From an uncultured Collinsella sp. (lineage in GTDB: Bacteria > Actinomycetota > Coriobacteriia > Coriobacteriales > Coriobacteriaceae), in the NCBI GenBank assembly GCA_900554255.1, contig USGN01000061.1, positions 1 to 7,093 of the forward strand: 7,093 bases of DNA, written 5' to 3'. The notes beneath the pieces are model-generated. The model ran no database searches. It was not told the DNA's origin and saw nothing but the letters and a program-made list of their open reading frames with translations. Every line of letters begins with the position of its first letter. Within the stretch, counting starts at the first letter, position 1. Both the position numbers and the translations under genes were made by a program. Below are positions 1-6,418 of the stretch, one piece after another.

Positions 1-27
1 ATACGTCCGTGCCAGCGGTCGACTAAA

Positions 28-60
28 TTGAGACAATAGAGAAAAGTGTTAGGCTACCGT
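28..60 (+). promoter_or_regulatory. candidate promoter for ppk1
   Basis: TTGAGA at 28-33 matches five of six bases of the sigma-70/SigA -35 consensus TTGACA. Two weak -10 choices follow: TAGGCT at 50-55 (16-base spacer) or TACCGT at 55-60 (21-base spacer, too long for a classical pair). CTACCGT at 54-60 resembles elements upstream of two other genes here. Either choice puts transcription start at about 62-67, upstream of the ATG at 91 and downstream of the GTG at 46, which favours the later start. No terminator of an upstream gene is visible in the first 27 bases. Confidence 0.3.
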
Positions 61-90
61 CCTCTGTGGGGACTGAACGGACAGATGCAT

Positions 91-2493
91 ATGCCGAGCA
101 AAATCGAAAAGAAGCAAGCCGCCGCAAAGCTGCGCAAGCCGCCGCGCGACTTCTCGTACACGCAGAACCGAGAGCTCAGCTGGCTGCGCTTTGACAACCG
201 CGTGCTTGACGAAGCCTTCGATGAGACCGTTCCGCTGTTCGAGCGTCTAAAGTTCGTATCGATTTTCGAGTCTAACCTCGACGAGTTTCTCATGGTGCGC
301 GTGGGCGGCCTGTCCGATCTGGCGGAGCTCAAAAAACAACCTGTCGACAACAAGAGCAATATGACCGCCTCCGAACAGGTCGATGCTGTCATGGCCGAAA
401 TGCCCGGGCTCCTTACCCGTTGGGAGTCCATCTTTAAGAGCATCGAGGGCAAGCTCGACACCTTGGGCGTTCACCGCGCCCGCATCAATTCGCTTACGCC
501 CGAGGAGCGCACCTTTGTTACCCGCTACTTCCAGGCCTACGTGTCGCCGGTCATCTCACCGCTGGTGATCGACCCGCGCCACCCCTTCCCCAACCTGCGC
601 AATGGCGCGCTCTATCTGGCCTGTGGTCTGGACGGTGCCACCGACGAGGAGAGCCTGCTGGGCCTTATCGAGATTCCCGCCTCGATGAACCGCGTGGTCG
701 AGATCCCCTCGCCCACCGGCACCTACTCCTACATCTTGCTCGAGGACGTCATCCTCGCCTGCCTGGACAGCTGCTTTGGCTCCTATAAACCGCTGGATCG
801 TGCGCTGATCCGCGTCACCCGCAACGCTGACATCGATCCGGACGGCGAGGGCGTCGAGGAGGAAGAGGACTACCGCCAGCACATGAAGCGCATTCTCAAG
901 AAGCGCCTGCGCCTGCAGCCGGTAGTGCTCGCGGTCTCGGGATCGCTCGAGAAGGCGACGCTCAAGACTATCCGCAAGGCGCTCGAGCTTTCGCGCCGCT
1001 CTGTCTTTACCTGCGATATCCCGCTCGACCTGGGCTACGTCTTTGGCATTGAGGGCAAGATTCCCGAGCACCTGCGCAACGAGCTGCTCTTTACGCCGTT
1101 TAGGCCGCAGCCCAATCCCACCATCGACATGACCCGCTCCATCCGCGAGCAGGTGCTGCAGCACGACAAGCTGCTCTTTTATCCCTACGAGGCCATGAAC
1201 CCCTTCCTGGATCTGGTGCACGAGGCCGCCTACGACCCCGAGTGCATCTCGCTGCGCATCACGCTCTACCGCGTGGCCAAGCAGAGCCGCCTGTGCGAGT
1301 CGCTGATCGATGCCGCCGAGAACGGCAAAGAGGTCACGGTGCTCATGGAGCTCCGCGCACGCTTTGACGAGCAGAACAACATCGAGTGGGCCGAGCGTCT
1401 GGAAGAGGCAGGCTGCACCGTCATCTATGGTTCCGAGGGCTTTAAATGCCACTCAAAGATCTGCCAGCTCACCTATCGCGAGGGCATGGCGCTAACGCGC
1501 CTCACGCTTTTGGGCACCGGCAACTTTAACGAGAAGACGGCCAAACTCTACAGCGACTTTATGCTCATGACAGCCCATCCCGGCATCGGCGAGGACGCCA
1601 ACCTGTTCTTCCGCAATCTGTCGCTGGGCAACCTGCGCGGCGATTACCGCTTCCTGGGCGTGGCGCCGGTCGGCCTGAAGCCGCTCATCATGCGCGGCCT
1701 GGATCGCGAGATCCAGCGCGCCCTCGCTGGCGAGCCCGCCCGCGTGTTCTTTAAGCTCAACTCGCTCACCGACCGCGAGGTCATCGACAAGATCGCCGAG
1801 GCATCGTGCGCAGGAGTCCGCGTGGACATGATCATCCGCGGCATCTCGTGCCTCAAGCCGGGCGTTCCTGGCAAGACCGAGAACGTGCATGTCCGTTCTA
1901 TCGTCGGACGCTTTTTGGAGCACGCCCGTGTTTACGCTTTTGGCGTGGACTCGGACATGATTTACCTGAGCTCGGCAGACATGATGACACGTAACACCGA
2001 GCACCGCGTGGAGATCGCCTTCCCTGTGCTCGACCCCACCTGCCGCGCCCTGGTACACGAGTACATGGGCATGCAGCTGCGGGACAACGTGAAGGCCCGC
2101 AGCCTCACGAGCGACGGCACCTGGGTCCCCGTGGAGCGTGCAGAGGGTGAGAAACCCTTCAACTCGCAGGAGGCTCTGCTGGAGCGCGCCTATCGCAACG
2201 CCGAGGCCGCGCCCGAGCCCGTCATTGAGGCGGAACCTGCCCCCGAGGCCGAGCCGCAGCCAGTAGCACCCAAGGTCCAAGAGGTCCAGGCGACCGTCAT
2301 TGAGCCCGAGCCTGCACCTGCACCTCAGCCCGATCCGCAGGTCACCAAGCCCGCACCCGAGCTGAACGCCCGTCGCGATAAGCCCACCGGCAAGACCAAG
2401 GCCATCGAGCGCCATCGCCCCGGTCGCGTGCGCATGGGACTGGGTCTGATCGGCCTGGGTCTTAAGACGCTCATTACCGGCAAGACGAAATAG
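91..2493 (+). CDS. ppk1: polyphosphate kinase 1 (PPK1) with extended C-terminal tail
   Basis: Polyphosphate kinase reversibly transfers the ATP gamma-phosphate to a growing inorganic polyphosphate chain through a phosphohistidine intermediate, in the cytoplasm or at the inner membrane face. The 800-residue product begins with the PPK1 N-terminal motif ELSWLRFDNRVLDEA (residue 29 on). It has Arg394 in ITLYRVA, Arg424 in ELRARFDE, His454 in CHSKI and His611 in LEHARVY. Spacings of 30, 60 and 157 residues equal those of E. coli Arg375/Arg405/His435/His592, so the active site is complete. E. coli PPK1 has 688 residues; this protein continues after about residue 703 with a Pro/Glu/Ala-rich stretch (about 704-760) and a basic tail from about 761 holding the glycine/leucine-rich MGLGLIGLGLKTLITG. 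ATG 91 is chosen because GGACAG lies six bases upstream and family similarity starts after it; ATG 85 and GTG 46 are less likely. No ppx or phosphate-transport gene is adjacent in view. Confidence 0.97.
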   Translation: MPSKIEKKQAAAKLRKPPRDFSYTQNRELSWLRFDNRVLDEAFDETVPLFERLKFVSIFESNLDEFLMVRVGGLSDLAELKKQPVDNKSNMTASEQVDAVMAEMPGLLTRWESIFKSIEGKLDTLGVHRARINSLTPEERTFVTRYFQAYVSPVISPLVIDPRHPFPNLRNGALYLACGLDGATDEESLLGLIEIPASMNRVVEIPSPTGTYSYILLEDVILACLDSCFGSYKPLDRALIRVTRNADIDPDGEGVEEEEDYRQHMKRILKKRLRLQPVVLAVSGSLEKATLKTIRKALELSRRSVFTCDIPLDLGYVFGIEGKIPEHLRNELLFTPFRPQPNPTIDMTRSIREQVLQHDKLLFYPYEAMNPFLDLVHEAAYDPECISLRITLYRVAKQSRLCESLIDAAENGKEVTVLMELRARFDEQNNIEWAERLEEAGCTVIYGSEGFKCHSKICQLTYREGMALTRLTLLGTGNFNEKTAKLYSDFMLMTAHPGIGEDANLFFRNLSLGNLRGDYRFLGVAPVGLKPLIMRGLDREIQRALAGEPARVFFKLNSLTDREVIDKIAEASCAGVRVDMIIRGISCLKPGVPGKTENVHVRSIVGRFLEHARVYAFGVDSDMIYLSSADMMTRNTEHRVEIAFPVLDPTCRALVHEYMGMQLRDNVKARSLTSDGTWVPVERAEGEKPFNSQEALLERAYRNAEAAPEPVIEAEPAPEAEPQPVAPKVQEVQATVIEPEPAPAPQPDPQVTKPAPELNARRDKPTGKTKAIERHRPGRVRMGLGLIGLGLKTLITGKTK

Positions 2494-2495
2494 TC

Positions 2496-2520
2496 GTTTG
2501 TAGAAGCAGTTTGTAGAAGC
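2496..2520 (+). repeat. tandem 12-base repeat after ppk1
   Basis: GTTTGTAGAAGC occurs at 2496-2507 and again at 2509-2520, with one base between. The last three bases of the second copy start the 5' arm of the ppk1 terminator. It looks like a local slippage duplication in the 3' untranslated region; no function is evident. Confidence 0.85.
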
Positions 2521-2560
2521 GCCCCGCATTTGAGGAAAGCCTCGGATGCGGGGCGCTTTT
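2518..2560 (+). terminator. intrinsic terminator of ppk1
   Basis: The arms AGCGCCCCGCAT (2518-2529) and ATGCGGGGCGCT (2546-2557) are perfectly complementary. Two possible G-U pairs (2530/2545, 2531/2544) and GAGG/CCTC (2532-2535/2540-2543) extend the stem to 18 pairs around an AAAG tetraloop (2536-2539). TTTT at 2557-2560 follows directly. There is no comparable T-run on the opposite strand, so it acts on + strand transcripts and separates ppk1 from the methyltransferase gene, which therefore needs its own promoter. Confidence 0.92.
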
Positions 2561-2563
2561 CCC

Positions 2564-2572
2564 TGCTACCAT
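2564..2572 (+). promoter_or_regulatory. candidate extended -10 for the methyltransferase gene
   Basis: TGCTACCAT at 2564-2572 fits an extended -10 element (TGn then TACCAT) just after the ppk1 terminator. No good -35 is visible, as the expected place lies inside the terminator hairpin. Initiation would be near 2579, excluding the ATG at 2571 and supporting a start at 2592 or 2607. Confidence 0.35.
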
Positions 2573-2606
2573 GGTGCGGACAACAACGCGAATGACAGGC
2601 AGGGAT

Positions 2607-3920
2607 ATGAAGCTCACTATAGAATCGATGACCTACGGAGCCGACGGGCTGGCGCACGCCGACAACGGCAAGGCCGTCTTTGTGCAGGGCGCCGTGGCAG
2701 GCGACACCGTCGAGGCCGAGGTCGTACAGGACGGCAAGTCGTTCATGCGCGCCCGCACCACCGAGATTCTGGAGCCAAGCCCCGATCGCGTTCAGCCTCC
2801 CTGCCCCTTCGTGGGCATCTGCGGCGGCTGCTCGTGGGGCAATCTCTCACGCGCGACACAGCTCGCCGCCAAGGAGCAAAACCTGCGTTCCACGCTCGAG
2901 CGCATCGGCAAGTTCGCTCCTGAGCAGGTCGATGAGTTGGTACAGCCCATCTGCCACACCAAGGACGACTGGGGCTACCGCAATAAAATCGAGCTCGAAC
3001 CGACCGTCGTCAACGGTCGCGTGCGCCTTGGCATGCACGGTGTCGATCCTCGCAAGATCGTGACCTTCGATTCGTGCCCGTTGTTCGACAAACGCTTCCC
3101 CAAGGCACTCAAATCGGTCGTCGGCGCGCTCAATTATCTGAGCGGCAGCCACGACCTGGGCCTTGAGCGCGTGGGCATTCGCGCCTCGCGTCGCACCAAG
3201 GCACTCGAGGTGGCGCTCTGGACGCCTACGGGCTCTTTCCCGCGCTCGCAAGTCTCGCGCGTGTTGGCAGACGCCGCGCACCCCACAAGTGTCGTGCGCG
3301 TGATGAGCAAGGGCGAAAAGAAGGCCCGCCGTGTCTCCAAGGTCGAAATGCTCGCCGGAGAGGGCTCATGGACCGAGAATATCGCCGAGGGTCAGATGCG
3401 CTTGTCTGCCCCGTCTTTTTTCCAGGTCAACACCAAGGGTGCCGAGATTTTGATCGAGCTTGTCATGGAAGCGCTCGACCCGCAGGAAGACGAGCTTGCC
3501 GTGGACCTGTACTGCGGTGCCGGCACCTTTACCCTGCCGCTCGCCCGCCGCTGCGACTTTGTCGCCGCCGTCGAGGCCTACGGCCCGGCCGTGCGCGACC
3601 TGCGCCGTAACCTCGAGATCAACAAGCTCGACAACGTCGACGTCATCGGCGGCGATGCCGTGCGCGAGTTCCCCGACCAGGACGCCGATGTCCTGGTGGT
3701 CGATCCGCCACGCGCGGGCCTGGCGCCCGAGGCCATCGACCTCATCGCCAGCACGAGTGCGCGCGATGTCGCCTATGTGAGCTGCGACCCTGCCACCCTG
3801 GCGCGCGACCTTAAGCGCTTTGTCGAGGAAGGCACCTTCTCCCCCGTCAAGATCACACCAGTCGACCTGTTCCCGCAAACCTTCCACTGCGAAACCGTCG
3901 TCCACCTTAGGCGCAACTAG
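2607..3920 (+). CDS. rlmD: 23S rRNA (uracil-5-)-methyltransferase, RlmD/RumA type
   Basis: A SAM-dependent enzyme of the TrmA/RumA family that makes 5-methyluridine in 23S rRNA (U1939 in E. coli; some Gram-positive homologues, RlmCD, also modify U747, so exact specificity is not fixed here). The 437-residue product is close to E. coli RlmD (433). It begins with a TRAM RNA-binding domain (MKLTIESMTYGADGLAH and on). The [4Fe-4S] ligands are Cys66, Cys72 and Cys75 (C-x5-C-x2-C) with Cys157 in DSCPLF. The SAM-binding loop is DLYCGAG (300-306), followed by DPPRAGL (Asp366), the nucleophile Cys393 in SCDPATLARDL and the base Glu429 in HCETV. ATG 2607 starts at the conserved MKLTIE; the purine-rich AGGGA at 2601-2605 is unusually close to it. 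ATG 2592 or 2571 would add 5 or 12 residues without family support. No clear terminator follows the stop. Confidence 0.93.
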   Translation: MKLTIESMTYGADGLAHADNGKAVFVQGAVAGDTVEAEVVQDGKSFMRARTTEILEPSPDRVQPPCPFVGICGGCSWGNLSRATQLAAKEQNLRSTLERIGKFAPEQVDELVQPICHTKDDWGYRNKIELEPTVVNGRVRLGMHGVDPRKIVTFDSCPLFDKRFPKALKSVVGALNYLSGSHDLGLERVGIRASRRTKALEVALWTPTGSFPRSQVSRVLADAAHPTSVVRVMSKGEKKARRVSKVEMLAGEGSWTENIAEGQMRLSAPSFFQVNTKGAEILIELVMEALDPQEDELAVDLYCGAGTFTLPLARRCDFVAAVEAYGPAVRDLRRNLEINKLDNVDVIGGDAVREFPDQDADVLVVDPPRAGLAPEAIDLIASTSARDVAYVSCDPATLARDLKRFVEEGTFSPVKITPVDLFPQTFHCETVVHLRRN

Positions 3921-3962
3921 CCACTTAATCATTGCTCAGAAAAATCATTGGGAAATCGAGCG

Positions 3963-3990
3963 TGGCAAGCGGAGGTCTTCGGGGTATAAG
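3963..3990 (+). promoter_or_regulatory. candidate promoter for the DJ-1/Maf operon
   Basis: TATAAG at 3985-3990 is a good -10 match; the best-placed -35 (TGGCAA, 3963-3968, 16-base spacer) is poor. Initiation near 3997 would give a leader of about 31 bases with the ribosome site AAAGGAA at 4016-4022. As no terminator follows the methyltransferase gene, read-through could also transcribe the pair. Confidence 0.35.
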
Positions 3991-4027
3991 ACGGCTAATT
4001 GTATGCCGCTTTTTGAAAGGAACCCTT

Positions 4028-4570
4028 ATGCCCAGCGTTGCCGTTCTTGCCGCCGATGGCTTTGAAACGATTGAATGCCTGACCATGGTCGATGTCATGC
4101 GTCGCGGCGGCGTGCGTGCCACGCTCGTCTCGATCATGCCCACGCGCGAGGTCGTAAGCTCGCTGCAGATTCCCGTAACTTGCGACGCACTCTTTGACGA
4201 GATCGACTTTGACGAGTACGACTGCGTCGTGCTGCCCGGCGGCCTGCCCGGTGCCACCAACCTGCGCGCCGATCAGCGCGTCTGCGACGTGGCCTGCGAG
4301 TTCGCCGCGACCAAGTACGTCGCCGCCATCTGCGCCGCCCCGTTTATCCTGGGTGAGCTTGACCTGCTCGAGGGACGCCACGCCACGTGCTTCCCCGGCT
4401 TTGAGAAGAGTTTTCCCGAGGGCGCCTATACCGGCGACAAGGTCACGCAAGACGGCAACATCATCACCGCCAGCGGCATGGCCCAGTCGCTCCCCTTTGC
4501 GCTTGAGCTGCTGCGCACGCTCGCCGGCGACAAGGCCGTCGAGAAGGTCGCCGAGGGCATCCAACTATGA
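4028..4570 (+). CDS. DJ-1/PfpI family protein
   Basis: A 180-residue single-domain protein of the DJ-1/PfpI (class I glutamine amidotransferase-like) superfamily, closest in style to YajL/DJ-1. Members are cytosolic and have been assigned chaperone, glyoxalase/deglycase or thiol stress roles; older databases call them thiazole-monophosphate (ThiJ) proteins, which is not well supported. Visible motifs are DGFETIE near the N-terminus with Glu16 at the conserved glutamate position, LPGGLPGA after the third strand, the nucleophile-elbow Cys102 in AAICAAPFIL (Cys106 of human DJ-1), His118 and CFPGFE (the DJ-1 His126 region), and ITASGMAQSLPFALELL near the end. ATG 4028 has the site AAAGGAA six bases upstream and starts directly on the first strand; the in-frame TTG at 3932 would add 32 unrelated residues. 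Its TGA overlaps the ATG of the Maf gene (ATGA), so translation is probably coupled. The physiological substrate cannot be read from sequence. Confidence 0.92.
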   Translation: MPSVAVLAADGFETIECLTMVDVMRRGGVRATLVSIMPTREVVSSLQIPVTCDALFDEIDFDEYDCVVLPGGLPGATNLRADQRVCDVACEFAATKYVAAICAAPFILGELDLLEGRHATCFPGFEKSFPEGAYTGDKVTQDGNIITASGMAQSLPFALELLRTLAGDKAVEKVAEGIQL

Positions 4571-5148
4571 TTTTGGCTTCGCAATCGCCGCGCCGCATCG
4601 AGTTGATGCGCGAGGCAGGCTACAACATTCGCGTGATTCCCGCGGATATCGACGAAACGCCCTTTGATGGCGAGGCCCCGCTCACGCTTGTCGAGCGCTT
4701 GGCACGCGCCAAGGCGGCTGCCGTTGCTGCCGAGTATGCCGAACCCAATGAGCTGACGGTCGCGGCCGACACCATCGTCACCTTTGACGGCAAGATTCTG
4801 GGCAAGCCAGCAACCGAGGACGAGGCGCGCACCATGCTCCGTGAGCTTTCGGGCCGCACGCACCAGGTCGCAACCGGCGTCTGCATCGTTAAGACAGGCG
4901 ATACGGCCGCCCCGCATGCCGCCGAGAGCCTGTCCTTTGTCGATGTGACCAACGTGACGTTCTACGAGCTCACCGACGAGCAGATCGAGCACTACGTTGC
5001 CTCGGGTGAGCCCATGGATAAGGCAGGCGCCTACGGCATCCAGGGCACAGGCGGCCGCATGCTCGTGAACGATATTTCGGGCGACTTCTATAACGTGGTG
5101 GGCCTACCCATCGCCCGCGTCGCACGTGCCATTCAAAAACTCTCGTAA
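4567..5148 (+). CDS. maf: Maf family nucleoside triphosphate pyrophosphatase (YhdE type)
   Basis: Hydrolyses non-canonical or excess nucleoside triphosphates to the monophosphate and pyrophosphate in the cytoplasm; Maf was first described as a septum-formation inhibitor. The 193-residue protein has all family motifs: SQSPRR at the N-terminus (6-10), catalytic Asp68 in VAADTIV, GKPATEDEA, SGRTHQVATGV and YVASGEPMDKAGAYGIQG. Arg near residue 10, Lys49 and Gln159 are the combination described for the YhdE (dTTP/UTP) subgroup, against YceF (7-methyl-GTP), so dTTP/UTP pyrophosphatase is the likeliest activity. The start overlaps the DJ-1 stop by four bases, with GAGGG at 4553-4557 as a modest ribosome site nine bases upstream. 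A stable hairpin follows the stop by eight bases. Confidence 0.95.
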   Translation: MILASQSPRRIELMREAGYNIRVIPADIDETPFDGEAPLTLVERLARAKAAAVAAEYAEPNELTVAADTIVTFDGKILGKPATEDEARTMLRELSGRTHQVATGVCIVKTGDTAAPHAAESLSFVDVTNVTFYELTDEQIEHYVASGEPMDKAGAYGIQGTGGRMLVNDISGDFYNVVGLPIARVARAIQKLS

Positions 5149-5156
5149 TTGCATCT

Positions 5157-5179
5157 GGCGCTGGGTATTCCCCAGCGCC
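5157..5179 (+). terminator. hairpin after maf, possible weak terminator
   Basis: GGCGCTGGG (5157-5165) and CCCAGCGCC (5171-5179) form a perfect 9-bp stem with a TATTC loop. No T-run follows (the next bases are TACAATTT), so it is at best a weak or factor-assisted terminator or a 3'-end stabiliser. It abuts the candidate -10 of the next gene. Confidence 0.45.
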
Positions 5180-5185
5180 TACAAT
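5180..5185 (+). promoter_or_regulatory. candidate -10 for the P1 peptidase gene
   Basis: TACAAT matches five of six bases of TATAAT and starts at the first base after the maf hairpin. The -35 position falls inside the hairpin arm and does not resemble TTGACA. Initiation near 5192 would give a structured leader of about 58 bases. Confidence 0.4.
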
Positions 5186-5209
5186 TTCGGCGTACCGTAC
5201 GGATCCCGA

Positions 5210-5243
5210 CCGGGCATAAGGCCCGGCGGAAAACCGATAGGAG
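5210..5243 (+). promoter_or_regulatory. leader hairpin and ribosome site of the peptidase gene
   Basis: CCGGGC (5210-5215) pairs with GCCCGG (5221-5226) across a loop ATAAG; a small CGG-AAAA-CCG hairpin follows. The ribosome site AGGAG (5239-5243) is six bases before ATG 5250 and lies outside both stems. The leader matches no riboswitch class I recognise and may simply insulate or stabilise the mRNA. Confidence 0.45.
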
Positions 5244-5249
5244 TTAAAC

Positions 5250-6251
5250 ATGGATACACTGCTCGAGGCCATTGACGTCTGCGATGTCGATGGCTTTTGC
5301 TATGGCAACTATACGGACGAGGAGGCCGGCACCGGTTGCACCGTAATTGTGGCAACCGAAGGCGCAACGGGCGGCGTTGACGTTCGCGGCGGCGCCCCGG
5401 CATCGCGCGAGACCGATTTGCTGCGTCCCGAGAACACCGTCGACAAGGTCCACGCCGTCTGCCTTTCGGGCGGATCGGCCTTTGGCCTCGAGGCTGCAAG
5501 CGGCGTCGCTCGCGAGCTTGAGAGCCGCGGCATCGGCCTTCCCGTCGGCCCCACGCAGGTGCCTATCGTGTGCTCCAGCTGTATCTTCGACCTCGCCTTT
5601 GGTAACCCCACCGTTCGCCCCGACATTGAGGCCGGCATCGCCGCCGTGCGCGAAGCACTCGACAACACCCCCACCAAGCTCGAACAGGGCAACGTAGGCG
5701 CCGGCACGGGCGCTACCGTGGGTAAGCTCATGGGCCCCGCTACCTGCATGAAGGCCGGCCTTGGCGCTGCCGCCGTGGCGCTCGGCCCCATCAAGGTGGG
5801 CGCCGTGGTCTCGGTCAACGCCTGCGGCAACGTTGTCGACCCCTTCACCGGCGAGTGGGTCGCCGGTATGCGCGCCGCAGCCGATAGCGACCAAATCGTC
5901 GACATGGAACTCGCAGCCTTTGCCGCCGCCGGATCCATGCAGATGCCGCTCGACCGCACCAACACCACCATCAGCTGCATCGTCACCAACGTGAAGCTCA
6001 CTAAGGCGCAGGCCACCAAGGTCTCCCAGATGGCCGCAGACGCCTACGCACACGCCATCCGTCCCACGCACACCACCAACGACGGCGACACTATCTACAC
6101 CCTCGCCAGCGGCAAACTAGACGCTCAGACAAGCGCCGCCGTTCCCTTGGACCTGTTGGGCATGCTCGCCGTAAGGGCTTTGCAAACCGCCATCGTAAAC
6201 GGAGCCAAAACCGCCAAAACCTCCCACGGCATCCCCGGCGCCGCGAAGTAA
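5250..6251 (+). CDS. P1 family (S58, DmpA/NylC-like) peptidase
   Basis: A 333-residue N-terminal-nucleophile hydrolase of the P1/DmpA family, which includes L-aminopeptidase/D-Ala-esterase DmpA, beta-peptidyl aminopeptidases and the nylon-oligomer hydrolase NylC. These are made as one chain and self-cleave so the new N-terminal Ser/Thr is the nucleophile. Visible here are LSGGSAFGLEAA (Ser73-Gly79 part), GNVGAGTGATVGK in the middle and DRTNTTISCIVTN, in which Asn238-Thr239 lies where NylC is cut (Asn266/Thr267). Predicted fragments are about 238 and 95 residues, close to the NylC pattern. There is no signal peptide or membrane segment, so it is probably cytoplasmic. The start has a strong AGGAG site. 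Element A begins 13 bases after the TAA stop. The true substrate is unknown; a role in peptide or amide turnover is inferred from family only. Confidence 0.92.
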   Translation: MDTLLEAIDVCDVDGFCYGNYTDEEAGTGCTVIVATEGATGGVDVRGGAPASRETDLLRPENTVDKVHAVCLSGGSAFGLEAASGVARELESRGIGLPVGPTQVPIVCSSCIFDLAFGNPTVRPDIEAGIAAVREALDNTPTKLEQGNVGAGTGATVGKLMGPATCMKAGLGAAAVALGPIKVGAVVSVNACGNVVDPFTGEWVAGMRAAADSDQIVDMELAAFAAAGSMQMPLDRTNTTISCIVTNVKLTKAQATKVSQMAADAYAHAIRPTHTTNDGDTIYTLASGKLDAQTSAAVPLDLLGMLAVRALQTAIVNGAKTAKTSHGIPGAAK

Positions 6252-6263
6252 CCCCACTCGACC

Positions 6264-6392
6264 GTCGGTCGGAGGCGGGCGGGCATTACGTTTGCTGCTC
6301 TACAGTCCTATGCAAGACGAAGGCCACATTAAGTGGCCTTCTTTGCGTGCGGAACTCGCGACAAACGTAATGCCCGCCCGTCTCCGACCGAC
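6264..6392 (+). repeat. nested-hairpin structured element, copy A
   Basis: The outer arms 6264-6294 and 6362-6392 are complementary over 31 bases; the one non-Watson-Crick position (G6275/T6381) is a G-U pair in + strand RNA but an A-C mismatch in - strand RNA, hinting that the + strand is the functional one. Inside the 67-base core are a 9-bp hairpin (6319-6327/6333-6341, loop ATTAA) and a helix AGTCC (6304-6308) with GGAACT (6351-6356), leaving one bulged A. Five core blocks are shared with copy B: GTTTG 6290-6294, ACAGTCCT 6302-6309, CACATTAAGTG 6325-6335, CGTGCGGAACT 6346-6356 and CAAAC 6362-6366. It lies 13 bases after the peptidase stop, in sense orientation. It could be a 3' UTR structure, an independent small RNA or a small hairpin-type mobile repeat. 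T6 at 6405-6410 lies 12 bases beyond the stem. Confidence 0.8.
6319..6344 (+). terminator. inner hairpin of element A, terminator-like
   Basis: GAAGGCCAC/GTGGCCTTC is a perfect 9-bp stem with a five-base loop followed by TTT and G. It could end peptidase transcripts, but the T-run is short and the same position in copy B has none, so termination may not be its main job. Confidence 0.4.
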
Positions 6393-6418
6393 TACCAACT
6401 AATATTTTTTCAGCCCAG

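Noticed and set aside
46..90. Upstream GTG start for ppk1 at 46 (and ATG 85)
   Set aside because: The added residues do not resemble the family, there is no suitable ribosome site before 46, and the start would fall within the candidate promoter.
556..1452. Long - strand open frame opposite ppk1 (298 codons), with another at 1492-2529 (345 codons)
   Set aside because: Both lie wholly or mostly antisense to an intact ppk1, have compositions typical of the reverse frame of GC-rich codons (many Leu, Val, Gly, His, Asp, Ala) and show no recognisable domain.
3927..3950. Direct repeat AATCATTG at 3927-3934 and 3943-3950
   Set aside because: Only eight bases with two copies in an AT-rich gap; no palindrome or known operator pattern, so probably chance.
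3992..4014. CGGC/GCCG mini-hairpin followed by five T as a terminator of the methyltransferase gene
   Set aside because: Only four pairs with a nine-base loop, too weak; the T-run also adjoins the ribosome site of the DJ-1 gene.
3932..4027. TTG start for the DJ-1 gene at 3932
   Set aside because: The extension would cover the candidate -10 and the strong AAAGGAA ribosome site, and DJ-1 proteins begin directly with the first strand, as from ATG 4028.
5244..6071. 275-codon - strand frame opposite the P1 peptidase gene
   Set aside because: It is the mirror of a well-supported family gene, with low-complexity Gly/Ala/Val/His composition and no ribosome site.
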